From a beta proteobacterium AAP65 (GTDB lineage: Bacteria > Pseudomonadota > Gammaproteobacteria > Burkholderiales > Burkholderiaceae_C), in contig LJHW01000048.1 in NCBI GenBank assembly GCA_001295865.1, positions 19,036-83,035 of the forward strand: a stretch of 64,000 nucleotides of DNA, read 5' to 3'. This document shows positions 1-8,848 of the stretch, piece after piece. Both the position numbers and the translations under genes were made by a program. Numbering within the stretch: the first letter of the stretch is position 1; every line of letters begins with the position of its first letter. Below the pieces are notes generated by a model. That model was given only the letters and a program-made list of their open reading frames with translations. It did no database searches and was not told the DNA's origin.

Positions 1-269
1 ACCGGCGGGTCCACCGCGGCGGGCAGTTGGTGCACCTCACGCCCATCGAGTACCGCCTGCTGGCCCTGCTCACGGCACGTCCGGACCGCGTACTGACCCA
101 CCGCCATCTCCTGCAGGAGCTTTGGGGCCCCAGCCATGCGGACGATGCGCACTACCTGCGTGTGCACATGGGCAATCTGCGCAAGAAGATCGAACACCTC
201 CCCTCGCGCCCGCGATGGCTCGTTACGGAGATCGGCGTGGGTTATCGGTTCGTGTCCGAAACCACGTGA
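1..269 (+). CDS. kdpE: KdpE-like response regulator, C-terminal part (5' end outside window)
   Basis: The frame is open from base 3 to the stop at 267-269 and encodes only the OmpR-type winged-helix DNA-binding domain. The segments HLTPIEYRLLALL, LLQELWGP and YLRVHMGNLRKKIE, and the closing GVGYRF, match the effector domain of KdpE. KdpE with the sensor KdpD activates the KdpFABC potassium pump at low potassium. The receiver domain and the kinase gene lie upstream of the window, so the call rests on about 88 residues. Another OmpR-family member remains possible. The gene converges with the minus-strand regulator ending at 288, leaving 18 bases between them. Confidence 0.75.
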   Translation, partial: RRVHRGGQLVHLTPIEYRLLALLTARPDRVLTHRHLLQELWGPSHADDAHYLRVHMGNLRKKIEHLPSRPRWLVTEIGVGYRFVSETT

Positions 270-287
270 GCGTGCCGCGCTGTGCGG

Positions 288-971
288 CTACCGCGTCGAT
301 TCGATCCTGTAGCCGACACCATAGACCGAGGCGATGCGCTCGGCATCGGGCGCGGCAGCCTCGATCTTGCGCCTGAGGTTCTTGATGTGGCTGTCGACCG
401 CGCGATCACTGACATCGCGGAGATCGGCATGCAGCGCGTCGAGCAACTGCTGCCGGGAGAACACACGCCCTGGCTGCAACAACAGGGTGCGCAGCAGGCG
501 GAACTCCAGCGGCGTCAAGGGCAGCGGTTGGGTGCCCCAGGCGATGCAAAGGGTCTCGTCGTTGATGCGCCAGGCCGCATCCCCTTGCACCACCTGCGCA
601 CGCGCACGGCGCAGTTGTGCCCGCACGCGGGCGATGACCTCGGGCGGACTGAAAGGCTTGCAGACGTAGTCGTCAGCACCGGTGTCCAGGCCCAGCAAGC
701 GGTCGACTTCGTCCACACGCGCGGTCAGCATGATCACCGGCACAGCGCAGAAACGGCGCAGTGCGCGGCATAGCGCCAGGCCGTCCAGCCCCGGCAGCAT
801 CAGGTCCAGGATCAAGAGTGACGGCTGCCTCGCGCGCAGACGTTCCAGCGCAAGTGCGCCATCGGCGATCGAATCGGCCACGAACCCGGCGTGGCGCAGG
901 TAGTCAACCAGCAGAGCGGCGATCTTTGCATCGTCCTCCACCACCCAGACCTCGTCGGCTGCGTCGCTCAT
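288..971 (-). CDS. OmpR-family response regulator, BaeR-like
   Basis: This 227-residue protein has a receiver domain (about residues 6-120) with the acidic pair E12-D13-D14, phosphoacceptor D56 in LLILDLMLPG, and the KPF lysine motif. A winged-helix domain follows and ends in GVGYRIE. Residue style (RRFCAVPVIMLTARVDEVDRLLGL, then GADDYVCKPF) resembles BaeR, which controls envelope-stress and efflux genes. The start codon overlaps the stop of the upstream histidine kinase gene by an ATGA tetranucleotide, so the two are co-translated. The likely targets are local genes, possibly the YHYH/HupE cluster upstream, but no operator could be assigned. Confidence 0.88.
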   Translation of the reverse strand: MSDAADEVWVVEDDAKIAALLVDYLRHAGFVADSIADGALALERLRARQPSLLILDLMLPGLDGLALCRALRRFCAVPVIMLTARVDEVDRLLGLDTGADDYVCKPFSPPEVIARVRAQLRRARAQVVQGDAAWRINDETLCIAWGTQPLPLTPLEFRLLRTLLLQPGRVFSRQQLLDALHADLRDVSDRAVDSHIKNLRRKIEAAAPDAERIASVYGVGYRIESTR

Positions 972-2404
972 GGTGTGGGCGCCAGGGCCGCCAGGGGCAG
1001 CACCACCGTCATTCGGAGGCCGCCGAGGGAAGATGCAGCCGCATCGATGCGGCCGCGGTGCGCATCAACGATGGCCTTGGCGATGGCCAGGCCCAAGCCG
1101 CTGCCTTCGCCGCTGCGGGCCGGGTCGGCACGGAACAAGGGCTCGAAGATCTGAGGCAGCTCGCCCTCCGACACGCCAGGCGCGCTGTCCTCGATGGTGA
1201 CGAGCGCTTCGTCAGCGCTGCAGCGCAGCGCCATCGCGATACGCCCGGGCGCGTGGGTGTGTTGGATGCTGTTGCTGAGCAGGTTCTCCAACACCTGGAC
1301 GATGCGTTGCCCATCCCAGGCCGCCGTGCAAGGCTGCGATGGAGGGGGCAGCGACAAGCTCAGCTGGTGGCCCGCCTCTGCTGCACGATCGGCGGCGCGG
1401 CGATGGGCCGCCTGCACCACCTCGCGCGGGTCAAGCGCCGTCGGCCTGCAGGCCAGCGCGCCAAGGTCCGACATCGACAGGATGTGCAGATCGCCGACCA
1501 GCCGGGACAGGCGCTGCACTTCTTCGCGCAGCGACTCCACCGCCGCCATCGACAGCGGTCGCACACCATCGGCCAAGGCCTCGATCTCGCCGCGCAGCAC
1601 GGTCAACGGCGTGCGCAGTTCATGCGAGATCTCGGCCATCCAGCGCCTTCTGGACGCCTCCAGCCGGTGCAGCGAAGCTGCCATGCTGTTGACGTTGCGC
1701 ATCAGGTCGCCTATCTCGTCTGGCCGCGACTCGTCCAGGGCCACATGGGGCTGCCCGCGGGCGATGCTGATCGTCGAGCGCTGCAGCGCCAGCAGCGGCT
1801 TCACCCACCGCGCCGCGGCATAGCGGCCGGCGGCGCCGGCCAACACCAGCAGCAGCAAGGCGACCAGCCCGATGCCGATGTACTGGCGCGCCATGAAGCG
1901 GGCGTCCACGGCATCCGGTGCGGCGACCGGCCTGCGCAAGCGGGCCAGCGCGACGACCTGCCCTTCCCGCAAGAGGCGCGCTTCCAGATAGGCTGCCCCT
2001 TCTGCGATCGGTCGGCCTGCGAGCACCGACCCGTCCGGCGAAACCAGCGTCATGCGGCCGCCGAAACCCTCCGGCCCGCCCGGCAGGGGCGCGTTTGCAC
2101 CCGGGGGGCCGTCGCGCCTGCCCACTGGTGGCCGCCCCGCCGAACCCGACCACTCAGAAGCACCGAAAGCCCGCAGCGCCCGTTGAAGTTCGCGCGGCCA
2201 GCGAACCGCTTCGTCGGGCGAGGTGCTGTCCAGCTGCGCTTGCAGCACGTCGGAGAAACGCGCCAGGCGGTTGGACTCGCGCACCTGCAGATAGTCATCG
2301 AAGCCGCGCTGCAGGTTCCACGCCACCAAGGCACCCATGGCCAGCACCGTGAGCAAGGTGAAGCCCACCAGCAGCAGGGTCAGGGAATGGGCCAGTCGAC
2401 GCAT
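968..2404 (-). CDS. Sensor histidine kinase, BaeS-like
   Basis: A 478-residue inner-membrane kinase. Transmembrane segments lie near residues 8-30 and 173-193, enclosing a periplasmic sensor region of about 140 residues with a glycine/proline-rich stretch (about 88-116). HAMP, HisKA and HATPase domains follow. The phosphorylated histidine is H261 in EISHELRTPL. The N box is ENLLSNSIQH, and the G boxes include GSGLGLAIAKAIV. The start at 2404 was chosen because MRRLAHS directly precedes the first membrane segment; the open frame runs further upstream into the neighbouring YHYH gene. It is partnered with the regulator at 288-971. The stimulus is unknown; BaeS relatives sense envelope damage or metals. 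Confidence 0.87.
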   Translation of the reverse strand: MRRLAHSLTLLLVGFTLLTVLAMGALVAWNLQRGFDDYLQVRESNRLARFSDVLQAQLDSTSPDEAVRWPRELQRALRAFGASEWSGSAGRPPVGRRDGPPGANAPLPGGPEGFGGRMTLVSPDGSVLAGRPIAEGAAYLEARLLREGQVVALARLRRPVAAPDAVDARFMARQYIGIGLVALLLLVLAGAAGRYAAARWVKPLLALQRSTISIARGQPHVALDESRPDEIGDLMRNVNSMAASLHRLEASRRRWMAEISHELRTPLTVLRGEIEALADGVRPLSMAAVESLREEVQRLSRLVGDLHILSMSDLGALACRPTALDPREVVQAAHRRAADRAAEAGHQLSLSLPPPSQPCTAAWDGQRIVQVLENLLSNSIQHTHAPGRIAMALRCSADEALVTIEDSAPGVSEGELPQIFEPLFRADPARSGEGSGLGLAIAKAIVDAHRGRIDAAASSLGGLRMTVVLPLAALAPTP

Positions 2405-2475
2405 CAGAAACAGCCAAGGCGCAGCAGAACGGCCTTCATCTTCGCTCAGTCCCGGGCGGCATGCACGGCTTGGGT

Positions 2476-3390
2476 TCAGAGCCGGCGCTTGCGGAAGCTC
2501 TCGTCGGGCGTACCCTTGAAGCAGGCCATCACGTGCGGGTAGGTTTCGGTGATGACGTAGCCATAGGCGCCGTCCTGCCGCATGCCGTTGCATTCGTCTA
2601 GGTCGCCCGAGCCGGGCACGTACACCCAGTCGTCGACAAAGGTGCCATCGTGCTGGCCCCCAGGCCCGCCTGTGCGCTGGCCAGTCTTCAGCTGGTAGCT
2701 GGACCGGGCCTTGCGAAGCTGGCCGCCGACCTGGATGTAGCTTCCGAAGATGGGGAAACCGTCGGCGGCAAAGCCGATCACGGGCGAGGCTTGCGTGGGC
2801 TGCTTCTGTTCGAACAGCGCCATGGGGTTACCGTGGTAGTGGTAGGTGCCGTCGGGCTGGGTGTGGGCGTTGTGTTCGTCGGTGCCGAAACTCGCGCTCG
2901 GCGCCATGGGGTCGTAGCGGTAGGGCGTACGCATGTCGTTGCACCCGATGCGGCCGTTGCCGACGCCATGACAGCCGGCGGCCAGCAGATCGAGCTTCAC
3001 GCCATTGAGGAACACGCCGTTGTCGTAGCGCAGGCTCAGCGGTGTGGGCTGGTCGGCCTCGCGCGGCTGGGCCGTGATCGTGTAGATCTGATCCTGCGTG
3101 CGCACGCGGTCGCGGAAGCGGCCTGTGGCGTTGAAGTCGTGGTTGGGCACGGCGTTCGAGCGGATGGTGCACTCGGCACCGATGACCGTGATCTGCACGG
3201 CGCCTTCAAAGGGCGTGCGGTTCTGCACGTCCATCACCTTGGACGTGTTGTGCGCTGCATGCTCGGCGCAATTGGCCGCGCGGCTGCTGAGCAGGGCGTT
3301 CGTGATGTCGTGGGCCTGGACCGTGCAAGCGCACAGCGCTATCAAGGCGCCCGCCGTGGCCGGCGCGAGTTTGGATCGGAGTATGGGCAT
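2476..3390 (-). CDS. YHYH-domain secreted protein
   Basis: A 304-residue protein with a signal peptide (MPILRSKLAP to about residue 26, cleavage near VQA-HD). The family hallmark Y183-H-Y-H186 sits in GTYHYHGNPM, followed by DGFPIFGSY and a C-terminal block GDLDECNGM ... YGYVITETYPHVMACFKGTP. Eight or so cysteines suggest disulfides in the periplasm or outside the cell. YHYH proteins have no established biochemical function; the paired Tyr/His suggests metal binding, which is inference. It lies downstream of HupE and of a second YHYH gene (about 80 bases from HupE) and upstream of the BaeSR-like pair, all on the same strand. Confidence 0.85.
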   Translation of the reverse strand: MPILRSKLAPATAGALIALCACTVQAHDITNALLSSRAANCAEHAAHNTSKVMDVQNRTPFEGAVQITVIGAECTIRSNAVPNHDFNATGRFRDRVRTQDQIYTITAQPREADQPTPLSLRYDNGVFLNGVKLDLLAAGCHGVGNGRIGCNDMRTPYRYDPMAPSASFGTDEHNAHTQPDGTYHYHGNPMALFEQKQPTQASPVIGFAADGFPIFGSYIQVGGQLRKARSSYQLKTGQRTGGPGGQHDGTFVDDWVYVPGSGDLDECNGMRQDGAYGYVITETYPHVMACFKGTPDESFRKRRL

Positions 3391-3470
3391 GGAAGCTCTC
3401 AGTGTTGAACGAAAGGAGCGGTTGGGTGGGTGACGGGTGCATCTGACAAGGGTGAGGCCGGTGGCGGGGT

Positions 3471-4607
3471 TCAGGCGAGGATGGCTGCGCGCTCGACCCA
3501 CCACCACACCCCCATGGCGGCCGCCGTCACCGAACCGATCTGCGCCAGCGTGGGCACGGCGGCCGGCCCGGCCCAGCGCCGCACCAGGGCGAGCGCCGCC
3601 CCAGCCGCGGCGGCCACACCCAGTTGTGCAGCTTCCACGCCCAGGTTGAAACCGGCCAGCGCCCACAGCAGCTCTGCGCCTTGCCATCCCTGCGTTTGCA
3701 GGGCACCACCCAAGCCCAGCCCGTGCACCAGGGCACAGCCGAAAACCAGCGCCAACTGCCACCTGGGCGCCCAGCGGCGCGCCTGGCGTTGCTGCCACAG
3801 GCTGAAGAGCGCCATCAGCACGATACTGGCGGCGATGGCCGGCTCCACCTGCGAGGCCGGCAGCGAGAGCCCGCCTAGGGAAGTCGCCGCCAGGGTGACG
3901 CCGTGTCCCAGCGTGAAGACCGTCAGCAGCGCCAGCCCGTGCCGCCAGCCGCGACGCGCGCCCACGGCATCGGCCAGCACCACCAGCAGAAACAGCAAGT
4001 GGTCGGCGCCCACCAGCACGTGCACCGCGCCTGAGCGCAGTTGCTCGGCCAGCAACGCCGGGCCCGTGGTGAATAACGCGCGTTCAGGCGTCTGTGGCGT
4101 GAAGCTCAGGGTCTGGGCGCGGCCCTGGCGGGTGAAAGCGAGGTCCAGCTGGCGCTCTTCGGCGGCCTGGCCGAAGAGGCCCACGGCCACACGGTAGGCC
4201 GGGCCGGTGTTGCTGGCTGCCGCGCTGGGCAAAACGTAGCGCCCCATCACCACCAGGTGCCGGGCCGGCGCGCCCGGTGTTTCGTCTGGCGGTGAGGTGG
4301 TCATCAGCAACAGCTCGAAGGGCAGCGTGTGCCCATCGCCCAGCAAACGCAGCCCGGCCGACAACTGCCGCTGCAGCAAGGGCGCGTGGCGCCGCAACTC
4401 CTGCAGGCTCAAGTGCTGGTCATCATCGTCGTCGAAGCCGGTGAACGCGGACACGGGCAGCGACACCAGCAGGTAAGCGCCACCGGCCTCGAAGTTCAGC
4501 GTGCCCTTCTGCGCCACCATCATGTGGGCCTGTGCCTGCGGCGCCCACAAGGCCAGGCCCAGCGCCAGCCACAGCGCCAGCATGGCGTACACAACCGGGC
4601 GTTTCAT
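3471..4607 (-). CDS. HupE/UreJ-family membrane protein with an EF-hand-like loop
   Basis: A 378-residue protein. A signal or anchor segment (residues 1-27) is followed by a soluble N-terminal domain of about 170 residues. The C-terminal half has about six transmembrane segments, starting at HVLVGADHLLFLLVVL and including FTLGHGVTLA and ALVHGLGLGGAL, which are typical HupE/UreJ_2 motifs. Relatives are putative nickel or cobalt permeases or hydrogenase/urease accessory proteins. In the soluble domain, D59-D61-D63-H65-S67-E70 fit positions 1,3,5,7,9,12 of a calcium EF-hand loop. The start overlaps the stop of the upstream YHYH gene (ATGA). No hydrogenase or urease genes are nearby, so the transported metal is open. 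Confidence 0.82.
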   Translation of the reverse strand: MKRPVVYAMLALWLALGLALWAPQAQAHMMVAQKGTLNFEAGGAYLLVSLPVSAFTGFDDDDDQHLSLQELRRHAPLLQRQLSAGLRLLGDGHTLPFELLLMTTSPPDETPGAPARHLVVMGRYVLPSAAASNTGPAYRVAVGLFGQAAEERQLDLAFTRQGRAQTLSFTPQTPERALFTTGPALLAEQLRSGAVHVLVGADHLLFLLVVLADAVGARRGWRHGLALLTVFTLGHGVTLAATSLGGLSLPASQVEPAIAASIVLMALFSLWQQRQARRWAPRWQLALVFGCALVHGLGLGGALQTQGWQGAELLWALAGFNLGVEAAQLGVAAAAGAALALVRRWAGPAAVPTLAQIGSVTAAAMGVWWWVERAAILA

Positions 4608-5905
4608 CGGATCGAGGCTGGCGTGCCCTTCACGCAGCGGCCGACGAACGGGTAAGTGGCGGTGATGACGTAGTGGTAGATGCCCTCAGGGAACTCGGGC
4701 GTCACGCCCGTGCGGCCGTTGCACTGGTCCAGGTCGCCCAGGCCCGCGACGTATTCGTAATCCTGCGAGAAGGCGCCCATCGGGTAGGCGCTGGTGGCGG
4801 GCCTGTTAGCGTCTGGCGTGGTCTTCAGGCGGTAGCTGCTGGCCAGGGCCTTCAGGCCCGAGGCGGCGTTGCTGGCTACGGCGTAGCCATTGCGGGCGTA
4901 GATCGGAAAACCGTCCGGCGCCCAGCCCACCAGCGTCATGCTCGTGATGCTGCCACCCAGCTTGGTGATCAGTCCCTCGGGCATGCCGTGGTAATGGTAC
5001 GAGCCATTGGGCTGCACATGCGCGTTGTTGCTGTCGACGCCGAAGTTGAAGACCGACTGGCCCAGCGCCTCGATGCTCCAGGCGCCGCCACCGCCGGCCA
5101 GGTTGCAGCTGGTGCCCCCCGTGTCGCCGCAGGTGCCGGCCGTGGCGGGCTCCAACTTGACGCCGTTGATGCCATAGCCGCTGGTGATGACAGCGGTGGG
5201 GATGGCGGCCACGGCGGGCGAGATCACGTAGGTGGCTGCCGTCGGCACCTCGGCAATGCGGTTTGGGTTGCCCGGGCCGGGGAAGGTGCCGACCGGGTGA
5301 TTGGGCACGCCGTTGGCTGTCAGGATGCGCGAAGTGCTCGTGCAGCTCCAGCTGTAGGTGGCGGTCAGGTTCACCGATGCACTGCTGTTGAACTCGCTGC
5401 CGCTGATGCCGCAGGACACCCCTGCCGTGCTGCTGCCGCTGCCCGCAGGCACCGCTGCCGGCGCTACAGAGACCACTGCAGAAGCGGGCGAACTGCCCAC
5501 CGCGTTGAGCGCGACGACGGTGCAGGCGTAGTTCTGGCCGTTGCTCAGGCCGGTGACTGGCGCGGGGCTGGTCGCCGTCGTGGCGGAGATACTGGCCGCC
5601 CCCGCCGTGCAGGTGGCGCGGTAGCCGGTGATCGCGGATCCGCCGTCAGAGGCCGGGGCCGTGAACGCGATGCTGGCGATGGTGTCGCCGGCGATCGCCA
5701 CCCCGATGCCGGGTGCGCCAGGCACGGTCGCCGCCGGCGTGACTGGTGGTGTTGCTGCAGGTGTGCCGTCGCTGCTGCCGCCGCCGCAGGCGCTCAGCCA
5801 GACGGCGCTGAACAAGCACACCGCGGGGGCGAAGGCGCCGCGCCGCAACAGCGCCGGGCCAGGCCGTAGTGAGGCGGGACTAGAGGTGGGGTGATGCTTG
5901 CGCAT
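4604..5905 (-). CDS. YHYH-domain lipoprotein with a fibronectin type III-like domain
   Basis: A 433-residue protein starting with MRKHHP. A lipobox-like LSAC followed by GGGSSDG near residue 40 indicates a lipoprotein on the outer membrane or cell surface. A low-complexity Pro/Ala/Thr linker leads into a fibronectin-III-like domain (about 65-150: PGAPGI, SDGGSAITGYRATC, GLSNGQNYACTVVALNAVG). The C-terminal half is the YHYH domain, with Y303-H-Y-H306, DGFPIYA, GDLDQCNGR and YHYVITATYPFVGRCVKGTP. It shares these blocks with the 304-residue YHYH protein encoded at 2476-3390. It is the first gene of the YHYH/HupE operon, reading away from the sulfatase gene. Function is unknown. Confidence 0.83.
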   Translation of the reverse strand: MRKHHPTSSPASLRPGPALLRRGAFAPAVCLFSAVWLSACGGGSSDGTPAATPPVTPAATVPGAPGIGVAIAGDTIASIAFTAPASDGGSAITGYRATCTAGAASISATTATSPAPVTGLSNGQNYACTVVALNAVGSSPASAVVSVAPAAVPAGSGSSTAGVSCGISGSEFNSSASVNLTATYSWSCTSTSRILTANGVPNHPVGTFPGPGNPNRIAEVPTAATYVISPAVAAIPTAVITSGYGINGVKLEPATAGTCGDTGGTSCNLAGGGGAWSIEALGQSVFNFGVDSNNAHVQPNGSYHYHGMPEGLITKLGGSITSMTLVGWAPDGFPIYARNGYAVASNAASGLKALASSYRLKTTPDANRPATSAYPMGAFSQDYEYVAGLGDLDQCNGRTGVTPEFPEGIYHYVITATYPFVGRCVKGTPASIR

Positions 5906-6261
5906 GGTGTCGGGGCGGATCCTTGTTTCCCTCGGGGCGCGCAGGCGCGGACTGAGGTGTGAGGTTGTGGCGTGCCGCGCGGGTTCGCAGTGCAAACCAC
6001 GACGCTTACCTGCCATGAGCTGTGTGGCACTGCTCCTGGCCGGTTGGCGAGCAGTCTTCTTCGCGAATGTGGAGCGAATATGGAACGAGTGCAGCAAGCC
6101 CCTCTGCACACCGACAGCCCGCCTTTCGAGGAGGCGCGCGCAGCCGTCTCCGCAATTGCTCCACAAACAGCAAGCAGTGTGGCGCTCGCGACAGGTGCGG
6201 TCGACGCGTCTTGTCCGTGGCTCTCACCAGGCGTCTGGCCAACGCAGACTTGGAGGATCCG
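5906..6261. promoter_or_regulatory. Divergent intergenic region between YHYH operon and sulfatase
   Basis: This 356-base stretch holds no convincing gene. It must contain the promoters of the leftward YHYH lipoprotein/HupE operon and of the rightward sulfatase gene. A good ribosome binding site (GGAGG, 6252-6256) precedes the sulfatase ATG at 6262. I could not assign sigma-70 boxes with confidence. Confidence 0.4.
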
Positions 6262-7557
6262 ATGATCAAGTGCGGGCTGGCTCTGCTGCTTTGGGTTATG
6301 GCCGTCGGTGCTGCTGCGCAGGCGCCACCCAACATCCTGCTGATCATTGCCGACGACATGGGCATCGACATGTCGCGCTGTCACGCCCTCGGCAAAGACG
6401 GCCCGGCCTTGCCGAACCTGCAAGCGCTGTGTGCCAGCGGCCTGGTGTTCGACAACGCCTATTCGGCGCCGGTGTGCTCACCCACACGCGCCACGATCAT
6501 GACCGGCCGGTACGGTTTTCGCACCGGCATCGGCGCCGCGCTGTCACCTCGCGGCAGCAAGGGCTTGGCTGCCGATGGCAGCAGCTTGTTCGATGTGCTG
6601 GGCCGCACCGCCTACAGCAGCGCCCTCATCGGCAAGTGGCACCTGGCGAGCGGCGACCAGGGCCTCGACCATCCACGACAGCTGGGAGTGAAGCACTACT
6701 TCGGCATCTACAGCGGCGCTGTGCGCGACTTCTTCGATTGGGACGCCATCGACAACGGCCAGTCGGTGAAAGTGTCCGGCTACGCCACCACCGTGTTGAC
6801 CGACCGCGCCATCGACTGGGTCGGGGCGCAGAAGCAGCCGTGGTTCCTCTGGCTTGCCTACAACGCGCCGCACGCGCCCTTTCACCTGCCACCCACGGCG
6901 CTGCACCGTGCGGGCGATCTGCCCACCGATGCCGCGTCCATCCGCGCCAACCCACGGCCCTACTACGTCGCCGCCTTGCAGGCGCTGGACAGCGAGATCG
7001 GCCGTCTGCTGGCCTCGCTGCCAGCCGACGCGCGTCGCAATACCTGGGTGATCTTCATCGGCGACAACGGAACCCCGGGCCAGATCGCGCGCGACACCTT
7101 CGGGCCGCAGCGCGCCAAGGGCAGCATCTTCGAGGGCGGAACGCACGTGCCATTGATCATTGCCGGCCCGGGGGTGAAGCCCGGCCGTGCATCGGGTCTC
7201 GTGAACACGACCGACCTCTACGCCACCATCGCGGCGCTGGCCGGTGCAGGCGCCGGAACCCCGGATTCTGTAGACCTGACGCCAGTTCTCAAGGGCGGCT
7301 CGAGCACGCGCAGCCACGTTTACGTCGAACACTTTTCTGCCCAGCGCGCTCGCGGCGCCGACGTGCTGGGATGGGCCATTCGCGACGCGCGCCACAAGTT
7401 GGTCGTGCCCGAGCAATCCGCGCCGATGCTCTTCGACCTGCAAATGGACCCGCTGGAAAGGACGGATCTGTTGGCGGGCAATGTTTCGAGCGCCAGCTTG
7501 CAAAAGGCGCACGAGCTGCGCGAGGCCTACGACAAGTTGCGCAAGAGCCATCCCTGA
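6262..7557 (+). CDS. Secreted sulfatase (arylsulfatase family)
   Basis: A 431-residue type I sulfatase. A signal peptide (1 to about 20, ending GAAAQA) is followed by the metal-binding start NILLIIADDMGID (D31, D32). The sulfatase signature is C72-S-P-T-R-A-T-I-M-T-G-R-Y, in which C72 would be converted to formylglycine. Later motifs include GKWHLASGD and the metal site VIFIGDNGTPG. It hydrolyses a sulfate ester in the periplasm; the substrate cannot be told from sequence. ATG 6262 was chosen for its GGAGG site and the signal peptide, although the frame is open further upstream. No dedicated formylglycine-generating enzyme gene is adjacent. Confidence 0.88.
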   Translation: MIKCGLALLLWVMAVGAAAQAPPNILLIIADDMGIDMSRCHALGKDGPALPNLQALCASGLVFDNAYSAPVCSPTRATIMTGRYGFRTGIGAALSPRGSKGLAADGSSLFDVLGRTAYSSALIGKWHLASGDQGLDHPRQLGVKHYFGIYSGAVRDFFDWDAIDNGQSVKVSGYATTVLTDRAIDWVGAQKQPWFLWLAYNAPHAPFHLPPTALHRAGDLPTDAASIRANPRPYYVAALQALDSEIGRLLASLPADARRNTWVIFIGDNGTPGQIARDTFGPQRAKGSIFEGGTHVPLIIAGPGVKPGRASGLVNTTDLYATIAALAGAGAGTPDSVDLTPVLKGGSSTRSHVYVEHFSAQRARGADVLGWAIRDARHKLVVPEQSAPMLFDLQMDPLERTDLLAGNVSSASLQKAHELREAYDKLRKSHP

Positions 7558-7973
7558 GCGCATCAGCAGGTCAGACCAGGGACCGCTTGCAAACAACTTG
7601 GAAAGTCAAGCCAGCCCGCTGATAGCAGGGCAACGCGCTGTGGCGGCGTTCGAGATTGGCGGCTGCGAAACGCAGGGGAACAACAGTTCGACTTGTTAAG
7701 TACGCACCAGAGGGAAGTGGTCATCCGGGTACTCCTGCCTGGCCGAGTTCCTTGACCGTTTGATTGAGGAGTCCAGGAAGGCGGGCCGTTGTCCAGGTAC
7801 ACGCACCGCGCGCATGGGCCGCGTGTGGTTGCACAACTGCAGGTCTCTATCGTGCGACCGGGGACCGGTCGATGAGGGCGGCGCTGTCGACAGACTCTGC
7901 GGAGCCGGTGCGGGGGCAGCAACCTGAGGATGGGCCTGGGAGCCACCGGCTGCGGCGCCGCCGGCACTGCCGC
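7558..7973. other. Intergenic stretch with no supported gene
   Basis: About 416 bases between the sulfatase stop and the next minus-strand gene. Open frames here are short and arginine- and proline-rich in every phase, as expected of chance frames in GC-rich DNA. No repeat, terminator or RNA gene was recognised. Confidence 0.4.
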
Positions 7974-8243
7974 TCAGATTGCCGGACGCGCATGCACGTT
8001 TTGGCCGTTGCGGTGCCGCCTTCGGATGGGCGAGCGCACTGAGTCGCAGCCAGGCCCCGAGTTCGACAACAGCCATGCGGCTATGAGCCCGAGAACGACG
8101 GCACCCCAGCCGGTGGCGCCCACCAAGATCACCATCATCCCTTCGACACCAGAGCTGATCGCCGAGACGGTGATGCCCGCCAGCAGCAACGCCACGAACC
8201 CCGGTGCTGCCGCGGCGACGATCTTCAAAGCGTGCCCGACCAT
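7974..8243 (-). CDS. Small hypothetical membrane protein
   Basis: An 89-residue product is predicted if translation starts at MVGHALKIV. Two hydrophobic segments (about residues 7-25 and 32-56: FVALLLAGITVSAI, MMVILVGATGWGAVVLGLIAAWLL) suggest a two-helix inner-membrane protein with a basic C-terminal tail. The start overlaps the end of the STM3941-like gene by about 19 bases, which favours translational coupling. The frame is open further upstream, but that part is proline/arginine-rich and overlaps the neighbour. I recognise no family. Confidence 0.45.
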   Translation of the reverse strand: MVGHALKIVAAAAPGFVALLLAGITVSAISSGVEGMMVILVGATGWGAVVLGLIAAWLLSNSGPGCDSVRSPIRRRHRNGQNVHARPAI

Positions 8244-8848
8244 CCGTTGTTGGAGCCTGCGCTCCGGCCTTTGTTGCGCTCGACCACCTGGCGGCGCACA
8301 CTCTGCTGGTGCAGCCGGGTGGCCGCCTTCAGGACCTCCTGCTTGCTGCACGACAGCATGCGCAGCGAAATGTTCCAGTCAGAAAGCAACCTGGCTCGGT
8401 TCAAAAACACCGCCAGGCCGCCCACCACCGCGCCGTCCTGCTTCTCTCGGTTGGGCCTCCGGAACTCAAAGGCAAGACAGGAAGACGTCTCACCCGAGCC
8501 CAACTGGACCTGGCCGACATCCGACCAGGCGATCGAGCGGTTGGCGCTCTTCTTGCGCAGGTCCGTTACCCCTTCGGCGTCCAAGATGACCACCGGCCCG
8601 CGGTGCAGCCACGGGTGCAGGACCGAGGGTAGAAGCGAAAGCAGCAGTGGGCCGAGGAAGATTACGGCAACGCCGCCAGCAACGATGAGCCACACGTTGC
8701 CGCTGAACACGGCCAGATGCGCCCAGAAAATCAGCCAGCCGGCGAACCATCCGAACAGCGCCGAGGCGCTCACCATCATGAATGGGGAGTAGAAGAGCTG
8801 GAGGGATCCAAACTCTGCTGGAGGCTGGGTGCGTCGAGCGTTACTCAT
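8225..8848 (-). CDS. STM3941-like membrane protein of unknown function
   Basis: A 207-residue protein with two hydrophobic helices in the first 70 residues (SALFGWFAGWLIFWAHLAVF and VWLIVAGGVAVIFLGPLLLSLL). A cytoplasmic domain follows, with the pattern VVILDAEGVTDLRKKS...RSIAWSDVGQVQL seen in STM3941-type and related PH-like membrane proteins. The C-terminal 40 residues are basic. It probably forms an operon with the small membrane protein gene that overlaps its 3' end. Function is unknown; family assignment is from memory of the pattern and moderate. Confidence 0.6.
   Translation of the reverse strand: MSNARRTQPPAEFGSLQLFYSPFMMVSASALFGWFAGWLIFWAHLAVFSGNVWLIVAGGVAVIFLGPLLLSLLPSVLHPWLHRGPVVILDAEGVTDLRKKSANRSIAWSDVGQVQLGSGETSSCLAFEFRRPNREKQDGAVVGGLAVFLNRARLLSDWNISLRMLSCSKQEVLKAATRLHQQSVRRQVVERNKGRSAGSNNGWSGTL

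Noticed and set aside
761..2542. Long plus-strand open frame opposite the histidine kinase
   Set aside because: The minus strand encodes a complete kinase with all family motifs. The plus frame is Arg/Gln/Ala-rich chance coding caused by high GC.
7563..7967. Minus-strand open frame of 134 codons after the sulfatase
   Set aside because: Proline/arginine/serine-rich with no hydrophobic pattern, no ribosome site and no family resemblance.
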